This document shows positions 1 to 5,070 of a DNA stretch of 5,070 nucleotides, piece after piece. Numbering within the stretch: position 1 is the stretch's first letter; each line of letters starts with the position of its first letter. The notes under the pieces were generated by a model, which did not search any database, was not told the DNA's origin, and worked only from the letters and a program-made list of their open reading frames with translations. This DNA comes from Rhizobiaceae bacterium (GTDB lineage: Bacteria; Pseudomonadota; Alphaproteobacteria; Rhizobiales; Rhizobiaceae). The stretch is from NCBI GenBank assembly GCA_913776675.1, contig CAJYRE010000486.1:1-5070 (forward strand). Reading direction: 5' to 3'. Position numbers and translations under genes: made by a program.

Positions 1-27
1 ATAATGTCAGCAGGAAGCTGACATTAT
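1..27. repeat. Perfect 11-bp inverted repeat with 5-base loop at the window edge
   Basis: Bases 1-11 (ATAATGTCAGC) are the exact reverse complement of 17-27 (GCTGACATTAT), with loop AGGAA at 12-16. The right arm ends inside the start codon of the CmcI-like gene, and the loop carries its only Shine-Dalgarno-like sequence. No T-run follows, so it does not look like an intrinsic terminator. It could be a fold-back joint at a contig end, or a real 5' hairpin controlling initiation. Confidence 0.75.
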
Positions 28-601
28 GGCAACGCAGGAAGTGATCTGGAATACCAAGCCAGATATTATCATCGAAACCGGCGTGGCGCGCGGCGGCTCC
101 ATGATTTTCATGGCCTCTCTGCTGGCCGCGATGGGCAATGACAAAGCCAAAGTCATTGGTGTTGATATTGATATTCGCGCCCATAACCGCGATTCCATCG
201 AAAACCATCCGATGTCGAAATACATCACCCTGATCGAAGGTGGCTCGGTGGATGATGACGTCATGGAAAAGGTCAAGGCGGAAATTCCCGCCGGTGCCCG
301 CGTCATGGTGATTCTCGATAGCGACCATTCCAGAGATCATGTGCTGGCAGAATGCCGCGCTTATGGCCCGCTGGTCACGGAAGGATGCTATCTGGTGGTT
401 GCCGATACGGTGGTGGGCCATCTGACCGAAGAAACCGCCTTGAAAAAGCGCTCCAAACTGTGGTTCCAGGGCAATGAGCCGCTGGCTGCCGTCACCCAAT
501 ACCTCACAGAAACGGATCGCTTCACGGTGGATCCGGTGATCAATGGCAAGCTGGTGATGTCATCATCGCCGGGCGGCTATTGCGTCTGCACCAAGGCATA
601 A
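26..601 (+). CDS. CmcI/cephalosporin-hydroxylase family protein (SAM-dependent methyltransferase fold), N-terminally short
   Basis: The 191-residue product looks like the CmcI/rhamnosyl O-methyltransferase family, whose members have a SAM-binding Rossmann fold and are common in polysaccharide clusters. Visible motifs are the family opener ATQEVIW (residues 2-8) with KPDIIIETGVARGGS (11-25, SAM loop), an acidic strand end GVDIDIR (45-51), and LDSDHSRDHV (97-106), which holds the acidic and His residues expected to bind metal. Despite the family name, hydroxylation is unlikely; O-methylation of a sugar is the better guess, with substrate unknown. Family members usually have roughly 40-50 more residues before this point, including a W-x-G-x-P-I-x-Q segment. 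Here an in-frame TAA at 2-4 blocks extension. The ATG at 26 has AGGAA (12-16) nine bases upstream. The codons between (QQEAD-I) resemble family coding sequence, so the gene may be truncated or damaged by an assembly error. Family call is firm; start and integrity are uncertain. Confidence 0.8.
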   Translation: MATQEVIWNTKPDIIIETGVARGGSMIFMASLLAAMGNDKAKVIGVDIDIRAHNRDSIENHPMSKYITLIEGGSVDDDVMEKVKAEIPAGARVMVILDSDHSRDHVLAECRAYGPLVTEGCYLVVADTVVGHLTEETALKKRSKLWFQGNEPLAAVTQYLTETDRFTVDPVINGKLVMSSSPGGYCVCTKA

Positions 602-611
602 ACAACGGCCT

Positions 612-643
612 GCGACGGGAGCATCATAATATGCTCCCGTCGC
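612..643 (+). terminator. Strong intergenic hairpin, possible weak terminator or processing/stability element
   Basis: A perfect 13-bp GC-rich stem (612-624 with 631-643) encloses a 6-base loop (CATAAT). It lies 10 bases after the stop of the CmcI-like gene and ends 7 bases before the GAGGAAAGGG ribosome-binding region of the acetyltransferase gene. Only TCTAT follows, so the U-tract is poor. It may attenuate transcription between the two genes or protect the upstream message end. The hairpin is certain; its role is inferred. Confidence 0.55.
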
Positions 644-650
644 TCTATCA

Positions 651-656
651 GAGGAA
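651..656 (+). promoter_or_regulatory. Shine-Dalgarno site of the GNAT gene
   Basis: GAGGAA, with its AGGA core seven bases before the ATG at 663. It supports that start over the internal ATG at codon 21 (position 723), which has no comparable site. Confidence 0.7.
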
Positions 657-662
657 AGGGTC

Positions 663-1316
663 ATGCTTCTTTCAGACCACGACAGGCTGATTGCGGTGAA
701 ACGCAACGAAACGTCCTCGACAATGACGATTCCTATTCTATCGAAGCAAGGAGCCGCCTTGGGTGTGCTTGAGTGCATTGATCAGAGGCTCTGTCAGGAC
801 GAGGCCATCATTGCAGACCTGACTGACTGGCGTCAGCGTTACATGCATTGTTTTCTCACGCAATTCACAGCCACACCGCAACGCACGCGCGCATGGCTGC
901 TCAAGGCTGTTCTGCCAGCCAGCGATCGTATTTTGTTTTTGATCCGTGATAACAGCCAGCAGCCGATCGGTAATATTGGCCTGTGTAACATCACCGCCGA
1001 ATCGGCCGAAATCGATCATGTGTTGCGTGGCAGGCCCAGCGAGACCCCGCATTTCATGGCCGAGGCATTGCGCTCCCTGCTGGTCTTCACCTTTCAGACC
1101 CCCACAATCCAAACCATATGCCTGCATGTTTTTTCAAACAATGCCGCCGCCATCCGACTGTATGAGCGCGTGGGCTTCACCAAGGCTGGCAGCGTAAAAC
1201 TGCTCAAAACCCCGACAGACGATGGCATTCGCTTTGATCCATGCTCAGATTCAGAAGCAAATGTTGATTTTGATTACACGCGGATGGTCCTGACCCGCAC
1301 GGCCATGGCCGAGTGA
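663..1316 (+). CDS. GNAT-family N-acyltransferase (RimJ/RimL-like), probably sugar-modifying
   Basis: The 217-residue protein matches the GNAT acyl-CoA-dependent acyltransferase pattern. The first 45 or so residues are an unassigned extension. Next come an N-terminal GNAT segment DLTDWRQRYM (52-61) and RTRAWL (74-79), then the central strands ILFLIRDN (90-97) and PIGNIGLCNI (101-110). The clear C-terminal signature is VFSNNAAAIRLYERVGFTKAG (156-176, N-x-x-A-x-x-L-Y-x-x-x-G-F). The acetyl-CoA pyrophosphate loop, normally Q/R-x-x-G-x-G/A, is hard to see: the region RGRPSETPHFMAEAL (122-136) is a poor match. Next to polysaccharide genes, the likely job is N- or O-acylation of a nucleotide-linked sugar in the cytoplasm, as with PseH-type enzymes, but protein or small-molecule targets cannot be excluded. 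The gene lies 61 bases after the CmcI-like gene on the same strand and may share its transcript. Family call is good; substrate is unknown. Confidence 0.85.
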   Translation: MLLSDHDRLIAVKRNETSSTMTIPILSKQGAALGVLECIDQRLCQDEAIIADLTDWRQRYMHCFLTQFTATPQRTRAWLLKAVLPASDRILFLIRDNSQQPIGNIGLCNITAESAEIDHVLRGRPSETPHFMAEALRSLLVFTFQTPTIQTICLHVFSNNAAAIRLYERVGFTKAGSVKLLKTPTDDGIRFDPCSDSEANVDFDYTRMVLTRTAMAE

Positions 1317-1325
1317 TGTAGACAG

Positions 1326-1360
1326 GCTGGCATGAAAAACACATGCCAGCATCTTTTCTT
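1326..1360 (+). terminator. Intrinsic terminator between convergent genes
   Basis: A perfect 9-bp stem (1326-1334, GCTGGCATG, with 1342-1350, CATGCCAGC) and 7-base loop are followed by ATCTTTTCTT. It begins 9 bases after the acetyltransferase stop, so it should end + strand transcription. It also sits just past the end of the leftward glycosyltransferase gene, but the - strand side has no T-run, so bidirectional action is doubtful. Confidence 0.8.
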
Positions 1361-1362
1361 GT

Positions 1363-2673
1363 TCAGGCGCGGCGCACCATAACGCCGCGTTTTTTCATTT
1401 CTTTTGGCGTCAGCTTTTCAAGCGGCTTGCTGTCCAATGACAGTTTGTGGATGTCCCATGGCATGGGCAGCCCGTTCGGCGGAACAGGAATCTGATCCAC
1501 CGGGATCACCATGCTGGTAATCAGATCCCACATCTCTGCTGGCGTCTGGGCACCTGCCGTATCGGCGCGAATATAAAGACCATCAGCATGAAAGCCTGTG
1601 ACTGGCAAATCGGATTTGCCAGACTGTGAACGGTGAACAGGTTTGAAATATTTCAAAAACTTGCCCCCCTCCCATTTCTCAAATGCTTTTTCATAGCCTG
1701 CCTTGACGGTCTCGAAGGCCTCTTCATCGACGTAACTCTCGGTGTTATAGGCGCAAGCTTCGGCAAAGCCCTTTTCCCAGCCCCCATAACGAACACCGTA
1801 TTTTTCCTTGAACCAGTATTGCGAAGTGGCAATCGAGGCGGTCACACCCAGATAGGAATTGAACGGAAAATCTTTCAAAAGCGGATCATTCTCGAAATTT
1901 CCGCCCAGTTCATCGATAAAAATCTTGATCTTCTTCTTGGTGTCTTCCAGACGACCAATGGAATAGGAATTGCTTAGCGGACAAACGCCCATGGTGGAAA
2001 GCTGGCGCAGACACGTTGCAAAATTCCGGCCCTGAAAAATCACCTTCATGGCCATGTCATAGTCAACGTTGGGGTTTTCAAAATAAACGCCGCCGTAGGT
2101 TTGCCGAATCTCTTCCAGCAAGGATCGGCTGATGGCGGCATGATAGATGGAAAAGCCCGACGTGGGCACCACTTTGGCATCGAACCAGCCAAACATCCGC
2201 TTCATGGCATCCGAGCGCGGTACCTTCATGATGGCATAATCAATACCAACGCTGACCGTATTGACAGGCTTATCCGGCTCCGGCCACACATAGGAGGACA
2301 GCCCCCAGGAGAAGGCTTGCAGCTCAGGCTCCACCGCCACCACACGCTTGATCAAGCCTGCGACATCCACCTCAATAAAGTCGTCATCACCAATGAATGT
2401 CACCCATTGGCCGGTTGTTGCCCGAATGGTGCGTTCCCAGTTACCAATCATCGGCAAAACGGCATCGGTTGAGGGCAGGTAAACCACGCGCGGGTCCTGC
2501 TTGACGATGTCCGCCATGAAATTGTTCATGATTGAGGGATCATCCGAATTGTCAGCAAAAACGAACTGCACATCGGCACGTTTGTTGCGCAGCAGACCTT
2601 CGATTGTCTTTTGAAAATAATACTGACGGTTGCGTGATGGAACGCAAATGGACAGCGTGGGGGTATCAAGCAT
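1363..2673 (-). CDS. Glycosyltransferase, family 2-like (GT-A fold), with long C-terminal extension
   Basis: The 436-residue protein probably transfers a sugar from a nucleotide donor to a growing cell-surface glycan in the cytoplasm. The N-terminal GT-A domain is clear: the opening strand LSICVPSRNRQYYF (7-20), FADNSDD (39-45, donor-binding Asp), and the DxD-type metal/nucleotide site FIGDDDF (93-99). No signal peptide or transmembrane segment is evident. Residues from about 230 to the end are an extension that I do not recognise; it is rich in aromatic and charged residues and ends in the basic KKRGVMVRRA. I chose the ATG at 2673 because GGAG lies seven bases upstream and the protein then begins just before the first beta strand. 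A TTG 14 codons earlier (2715) lacks such support. It is last of the leftward genes, 139 bases after the C-methyltransferase, so it is the candidate for using the sugar made by the upstream enzymes. Donor and acceptor are not determined by the sequence. Confidence 0.85.
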   Translation of the reverse strand: MLDTPTLSICVPSRNRQYYFQKTIEGLLRNKRADVQFVFADNSDDPSIMNNFMADIVKQDPRVVYLPSTDAVLPMIGNWERTIRATTGQWVTFIGDDDFIEVDVAGLIKRVVAVEPELQAFSWGLSSYVWPEPDKPVNTVSVGIDYAIMKVPRSDAMKRMFGWFDAKVVPTSGFSIYHAAISRSLLEEIRQTYGGVYFENPNVDYDMAMKVIFQGRNFATCLRQLSTMGVCPLSNSYSIGRLEDTKKKIKIFIDELGGNFENDPLLKDFPFNSYLGVTASIATSQYWFKEKYGVRYGGWEKGFAEACAYNTESYVDEEAFETVKAGYEKAFEKWEGGKFLKYFKPVHRSQSGKSDLPVTGFHADGLYIRADTAGAQTPAEMWDLITSMVIPVDQIPVPPNGLPMPWDIHKLSLDSKPLEKLTPKEMKKRGVMVRRA

Positions 2674-2812
2674 CGAAAGTCTCCAGAACGCGCACCTGTT
2701 GCCTGCGTCGGACAACAGCCTTGATTTTCATTTGAGCTTTACTTGGGAGCAAACGGCACAACCGGAGATGGGTTAAACACCTTCTCGTGCGTTACCAGAT
2801 GCTCATCCTCTT
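2674..2812 (-). other. 139-base gap between the C-methyltransferase and glycosyltransferase genes
   Basis: No convincing promoter or terminator is seen. It contains a run-on open frame reaching TAA at 2741-2739, shifted by two bases from the C-methyltransferase frame, a possible 21-codon leader frame (2666-2731), and a weak 6-bp hairpin (2696-2701 with 2713-2718). The genes on either side share a strand, so co-transcription is the simplest assumption. Confidence 0.4.
2681..2684 (-). promoter_or_regulatory. Shine-Dalgarno site fixing the glycosyltransferase start
   Basis: GGAG on the - strand, seven bases before the ATG at 2673. This is the reason for preferring that start to the upstream TTG at 2715. 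Confidence 0.7.
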
Positions 2813-4042
2813 TCAACGGTGCAAGGTCAGGCTCGGCACCACCGTGACGAACATCCCACCCCAATCGCTGATATACGAAAGCTGCTGTTTGATTTCTTCT
2901 GTCAGATTCCATGGGAAAATTACCACCCTGTCCGGTTTGCGGGTTTTCAAAACATCTTCGGAAACAATCGGCACACGGCTTCCGGGAAGGAACATGCCTT
3001 GTTTTGCCGGATTTTTAACGACAACAAAGGCGATCTGACCGGCCTTGATGCCGGCAAAATTCAACAGTGTATTGCCCTTGGCAGCCGCGCCATAGCCGGC
3101 AACACTCAAGCCCTGACGGTTGCAGTCAATCAGGAATTCGAGAAAATCATCGCGCACCTTGTTCGCTTGAGCCTGAAACCCGGCATAAGTCGCCACATCA
3201 TCAAGGCCTGCCTGACGCTCCTGCAACAAAACGGTATCAACCTGCGGGCTGCGCGCATGGGCGGCATGATCAGCGCGGCAGGCAAAAACCCTGAGGCTGC
3301 CGCCATGCCATGGTGTGGTTTCCACATCAAAAACCGTCAATCCATTGGCCGCAAAAATACGATCCACCGCCAGCAGGGAAAGATAAGAGTAATGTTCGTG
3401 ATAGGCGGTATCAAACTGGCTCTGTGCCATCATGTTCAGCAGATGCGGAAATTCGAAGGTTGCTACACCTTTGGGCTTGAGAAGCCGTGCAAACCCGGCG
3501 ACAAAATCATTGATGTCCGGTACATGCGCCAGCACATTGTTGGCGGCCGTCAGGTCTGCTGCATGGCCATCGGCAACCAGCTTGTCGGCAAGGACAACGC
3601 CGAAGAACTCTTCAACAATCTCAATGCCTTTTTCACGCGCCGCATTGGCTGTACTCTTGGTGGGTTCCACGCCTAGGCATGAGATACCCTTGGCTTTCAC
3701 ATATTGCAGCAGATAGCCATCATTGGCAGCAATTTCCACCACATGCGAATGGGCATCCAGCCCAAAGCGTTGCACCATGCTGTCCACATAGGTCTTGGCA
3801 TGCGCCAGCCATGAGGAGGAGAAAGAAGAGAAATAGGCGTAATCATCCGAGAAAAAGGTTTCGCGGGCGGCAAAGTCTTCCGTTTGCACCAGCTTACATT
3901 CTGCGCAGACCCGGATGATCAGTGGATACCAGAGTTCCGGCTTGGCCAGATCGGTCAGCTTCACATAGGAATTGGATGGCGGGGCCGTGCCAAGATCAAC
4001 AAAAGGATGCATCGCCTCGGAGGCGCAATGGCGGCACTTCAT
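2813..4042 (-). CDS. NDP-sugar C-methyltransferase (TylCIII/NovU/TcaB9-like), probable C3-methyltransferase
   Basis: The 409-residue length is typical of three-domain C-methyltransferases that add a methyl branch to 4-keto-6-deoxy NDP-sugars using SAM. The N-terminal zinc domain shows C3-x-x-C6 and C46-x-x-C49, with DLGTAPPSNSY (16-26) between. The SAM domain has VVEIAANDGYLL (101-112, motif I), an acidic GVEPTKST segment (124-131) and NNVLAHVPD (168-176). TAYHEHYSYLS (212-222) is the catalytic YHEH region of the family, followed by WHGGSLRVF (245-253). The C-terminal domain has GYGAAAKGNTLLNF (317-330), NPAKQGMFLPGSRVPI (344-359) and FPWNL (376-380), ending at the expected WGGMFVTVVP. One oddity is V342 before KNPAKQG, where relatives usually carry Asp. 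The start at 4042 has AAGGA eight bases upstream and gives the normal first residues before the Cys pair. Its ATG overlaps the epimerase stop (ATGA), which suggests coupled translation. With CDP-glucose dehydratase upstream, a CDP-linked substrate is inferred. Family call is strong; position of methylation is inferred from relatives. Confidence 0.92.
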   Translation of the reverse strand: MKCRHCASEAMHPFVDLGTAPPSNSYVKLTDLAKPELWYPLIIRVCAECKLVQTEDFAARETFFSDDYAYFSSFSSSWLAHAKTYVDSMVQRFGLDAHSHVVEIAANDGYLLQYVKAKGISCLGVEPTKSTANAAREKGIEIVEEFFGVVLADKLVADGHAADLTAANNVLAHVPDINDFVAGFARLLKPKGVATFEFPHLLNMMAQSQFDTAYHEHYSYLSLLAVDRIFAANGLTVFDVETTPWHGGSLRVFACRADHAAHARSPQVDTVLLQERQAGLDDVATYAGFQAQANKVRDDFLEFLIDCNRQGLSVAGYGAAAKGNTLLNFAGIKAGQIAFVVVKNPAKQGMFLPGSRVPIVSEDVLKTRKPDRVVIFPWNLTEEIKQQLSYISDWGGMFVTVVPSLTLHR

Positions 4043-4602
4043 AGAATAAGTCCTTGAAAATCCGTGGAAATCAATGGATGGTTCTGATCTCGCGCAGACA
4101 GGTTCTGCACGGGCAGCGGCCATTCGATATGCAAGGCCGCATCTTGCGGATGCAACCCTCCTTCAGCCTCCGGGCGGAACGGAGCCGAATGGGCATAAAT
4201 CATGCGCACATCATCACTGAGCGCCTGAAAGCCGTGGGCAAAGCCAGCCGGAATCAGCAGCGAGCGCGCATTATCCTCTGACAGTTCAACGGTGACATGC
4301 TGCAAAAAGGTTGGCGAGCTGTGGCGCAAGTCTACCACCACATCCAGAATACGCCCCTGCACACAGGTTACCAGCTTGTATTCGGCAAAAGGCGCGTGCT
4401 GAAAATGCATGCCCCGCACAGTTCCGGCATGGCGGGTTACGGTCTCATTGACCTGCATCACCGGGCCGGGCCAGCCATAAACAGACAGATCCTCACCGCA
4501 AAACAGGCGGCTGAGAAAACCACGCTCATCGCCAAAGCGGCGTCTGGTCAGCAGGGTCAGCCCGGCAATACTTGTGGCTTCGGCCTCAAAACGCGCACTC
4601 AT
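4039..4602 (-). CDS. dTDP-4-dehydrorhamnose 3,5-epimerase family protein (RmlC-like), acting on a 4-keto-6-deoxy NDP-sugar
   Basis: The 187-residue product has the normal length and motif order of RmlC cupin epimerases, which are cytoplasmic dimers that epimerise C3 and/or C5 of NDP-4-keto-6-deoxyhexoses. Seen are GDERGFLSRLF (24-34), QVNETVTRHAGTVRGMHFQ (50-68) with catalytic His66 and substrate-binding Arg63, YKLV (75-78) with Lys76, DVVVDLRHSSPTF (87-99), IPAGFAHGF (117-125), Tyr136 in MIYAHSAPF (134-142, the usual general acid position), and LSARD (168-172) with the Asp that pairs with the His. The usual G-x-x-W-x-D-P segment is altered to GLHPQDAAL (149-157). The start at 4602 has GGAG eight bases upstream and overlaps the dehydratase stop in ATGA. 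Because it lies between a CDP-glucose dehydratase and a C-methyltransferase, it is probably not the housekeeping rhamnose enzyme. Whether it acts at C3, C5 or both cannot be read from sequence. Confidence 0.92.
   Translation of the reverse strand: MSARFEAEATSIAGLTLLTRRRFGDERGFLSRLFCGEDLSVYGWPGPVMQVNETVTRHAGTVRGMHFQHAPFAEYKLVTCVQGRILDVVVDLRHSSPTFLQHVTVELSEDNARSLLIPAGFAHGFQALSDDVRMIYAHSAPFRPEAEGGLHPQDAALHIEWPLPVQNLSARDQNHPLISTDFQGLIL
4051..4055 (-). promoter_or_regulatory. Shine-Dalgarno site of the C-methyltransferase gene
   Basis: AAGGA on the - strand, eight bases before the ATG at 4042 and lying inside the end of the epimerase gene. It rules in this start over the longer in-frame option at 4123. 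Confidence 0.7.
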
Positions 4603-5070
4603 CCGGCACACTCCAGCCGCGCCGCAAGCCCGGCACGATAGTCTGCAATATCCGCCCTGCATAATGTAAGTGCAGACGCACCTTTTGAAAGCGCCCGATA
4701 CCAGTTCATGGTTCTGGATACCGTTTGCTGTAAGGTCCATAGGGGACGATAACCGAGAACGTGCGCCGCAAGTCCGCTCTCCAGCATCAGATAGCCAGCC
4801 TCGTGTGGCCCTTCGGTGCCATCGCCCAAAACCACCTCGCCTGTGCCAAAATAGTCTGCGCCGAGTGCCAGCACATCGGCAACCGTGGCGGCGCTGGCGT
4901 GATCAGGACCAAAATTCAGAGCGGTGAGACCATTCGGCTGCTGCCACAGCGCCTGCGCCATGGCCAGATAGCCCGCCAAAGGCTCCAGCACATGCTGCCA
5001 GGGACGCACGGCACCGGGGCGGCGCACATGCAACGGCTGACCTGCGCTCCAGGCGCGCACCGCATCCGGG
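4599..5070 (-). CDS. rfbG: CDP-glucose 4,6-dehydratase, C-terminal part (5' end beyond the window)
   Basis: The visible 156 residues are the C-terminal part of an extended short-chain dehydrogenase (SDR) of the RfbG type, which uses NAD+ to convert CDP-D-glucose to CDP-4-keto-6-deoxyglucose. The frame is open to the right edge, so the gene starts outside; the full family is about 350-360 residues. Diagnostic stretches are the opening PDAVRAW, then RRPGAVRPWQHVLEPLAGYL (visible residues 16-35), which is a near-signature of CDP-glucose dehydratases, LNFGPD, TVADV, EGPHEAGYLMLESGLAAHVLGYRP with its PHEA motif, and a final TMNWYRAL followed by an IADY segment. The NAD-binding glycine loop and the catalytic Y-x-x-x-K lie in the missing half. 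The GTG at 5060 is internal and not a start. The stop overlaps the next ATG. The CDP rather than dTDP specificity rests on the RPWQHVLEP and PHEA motifs and is likely but not proven here. Confidence 0.9.
   Translation of the reverse strand, partial: PDAVRAWSAGQPLHVRRPGAVRPWQHVLEPLAGYLAMAQALWQQPNGLTALNFGPDHASAATVADVLALGADYFGTGEVVLGDGTEGPHEAGYLMLESGLAAHVLGYRPLWTLQQTVSRTMNWYRALSKGASALTLCRADIADYRAGLAARLECAG
4611..4614 (-). promoter_or_regulatory. Shine-Dalgarno site of the epimerase gene
   Basis: GGAG on the - strand, eight bases before the ATG at 4602 and inside the end of the dehydratase gene. It supports the 187-residue epimerase over a longer frame beginning at 4740. Confidence 0.7.

Noticed and set aside
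738..1127. 129-codon open frame on the - strand
   Set aside because: Antisense to the acetyltransferase gene, whose own frame carries clear GNAT motifs and a good ribosome-binding site.
2674..2715. Extension of the glycosyltransferase to a TTG start
   Set aside because: The added 14 residues do not look like part of the domain, and the ATG at 2673 has a well-placed GGAG.
2696..2718. 6-bp hairpin in the gap before the glycosyltransferase
   Set aside because: Short stem, 11-base loop and no T-run; expected by chance.
2783..2816. TTGAAA-like -35 element on the - strand upstream of the glycosyltransferase
   Set aside because: No acceptable -10 box occurs 16-18 bases downstream, so a promoter call is unsupported.
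2739..2912. 57-codon - strand frame as an independent small gene
   Set aside because: Its ATG has no Shine-Dalgarno sequence and lies deep inside the C-methyltransferase gene; it is kept only as a finding about a possible frameshifted tail.
2819..3676. 285-codon open frame on the + strand
   Set aside because: It lies wholly antisense to the well-supported C-methyltransferase gene and its translation shows no family-like motifs; it is a shadow frame.
4043..4123. Longer C-methyltransferase start inside the epimerase gene
   Set aside because: The extra 27 residues read through the epimerase coding region; the ATG at 4042 has AAGGA and gives the family-typical Cys-pair N-terminus.
4603..4740. 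Longer epimerase start inside the dehydratase gene
   Set aside because: The added 46 residues are out of frame with the dehydratase and Cys-rich, and the 187-residue form already matches full RmlC length.

Overview
The window holds part of a surface-polysaccharide (O-antigen or capsule type) gene cluster from a bacterium. Base composition is moderate GC by eye. Protein style and strong Shine-Dalgarno sites fit a Gram-negative proteobacterium, perhaps an alphaproteobacterium, but nothing in the sequence fixes the taxon.

Layout. Two genes read rightwards on the + strand: a CmcI/cephalosporin-hydroxylase-type methyltransferase-fold protein (26-601) that lacks its usual N-terminus at the window edge, and a GNAT acyltransferase (663-1316). 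They converge on a leftward run of four genes on the - strand. In transcription order these are the C-terminal part of a CDP-glucose 4,6-dehydratase (RfbG type, cut by the right edge), an RmlC-type sugar 3,5-epimerase (4039-4602), a TylCIII/NovU-type sugar C-methyltransferase (2813-4042) and a family 2-like glycosyltransferase (1363-2673). The first three are joined by 4-base ATGA overlaps. The glycosyltransferase follows a 139-base gap. A hairpin plus T-rich tail at 1326-1360 separates the converging groups.

How the genes fit together. The dehydratase should make CDP-4-keto-6-deoxyglucose. The epimerase would change configuration at C5 and/or C3, and the methyltransferase would add a carbon branch, most likely at C3. 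The predicted product is a CDP-activated, C-methyl-branched 6-deoxyhexose, which the glycosyltransferase could attach to a glycan. The GNAT and CmcI-like proteins are plausible decorating enzymes. The cytidylyltransferase (rfbF) and a 4-ketoreductase would be expected outside the window. The sugar assignment is inferred from enzyme families.

Points worth a second look are a perfect 11-base inverted repeat at the left end that coincides with the loss of the CmcI-like N-terminus, a Val in place of the usual Asp in a C-terminal motif of the C-methyltransferase, and a protein-like reading frame running on past that gene's stop. No mobile elements, CRISPR arrays, tRNA or rRNA genes were seen.
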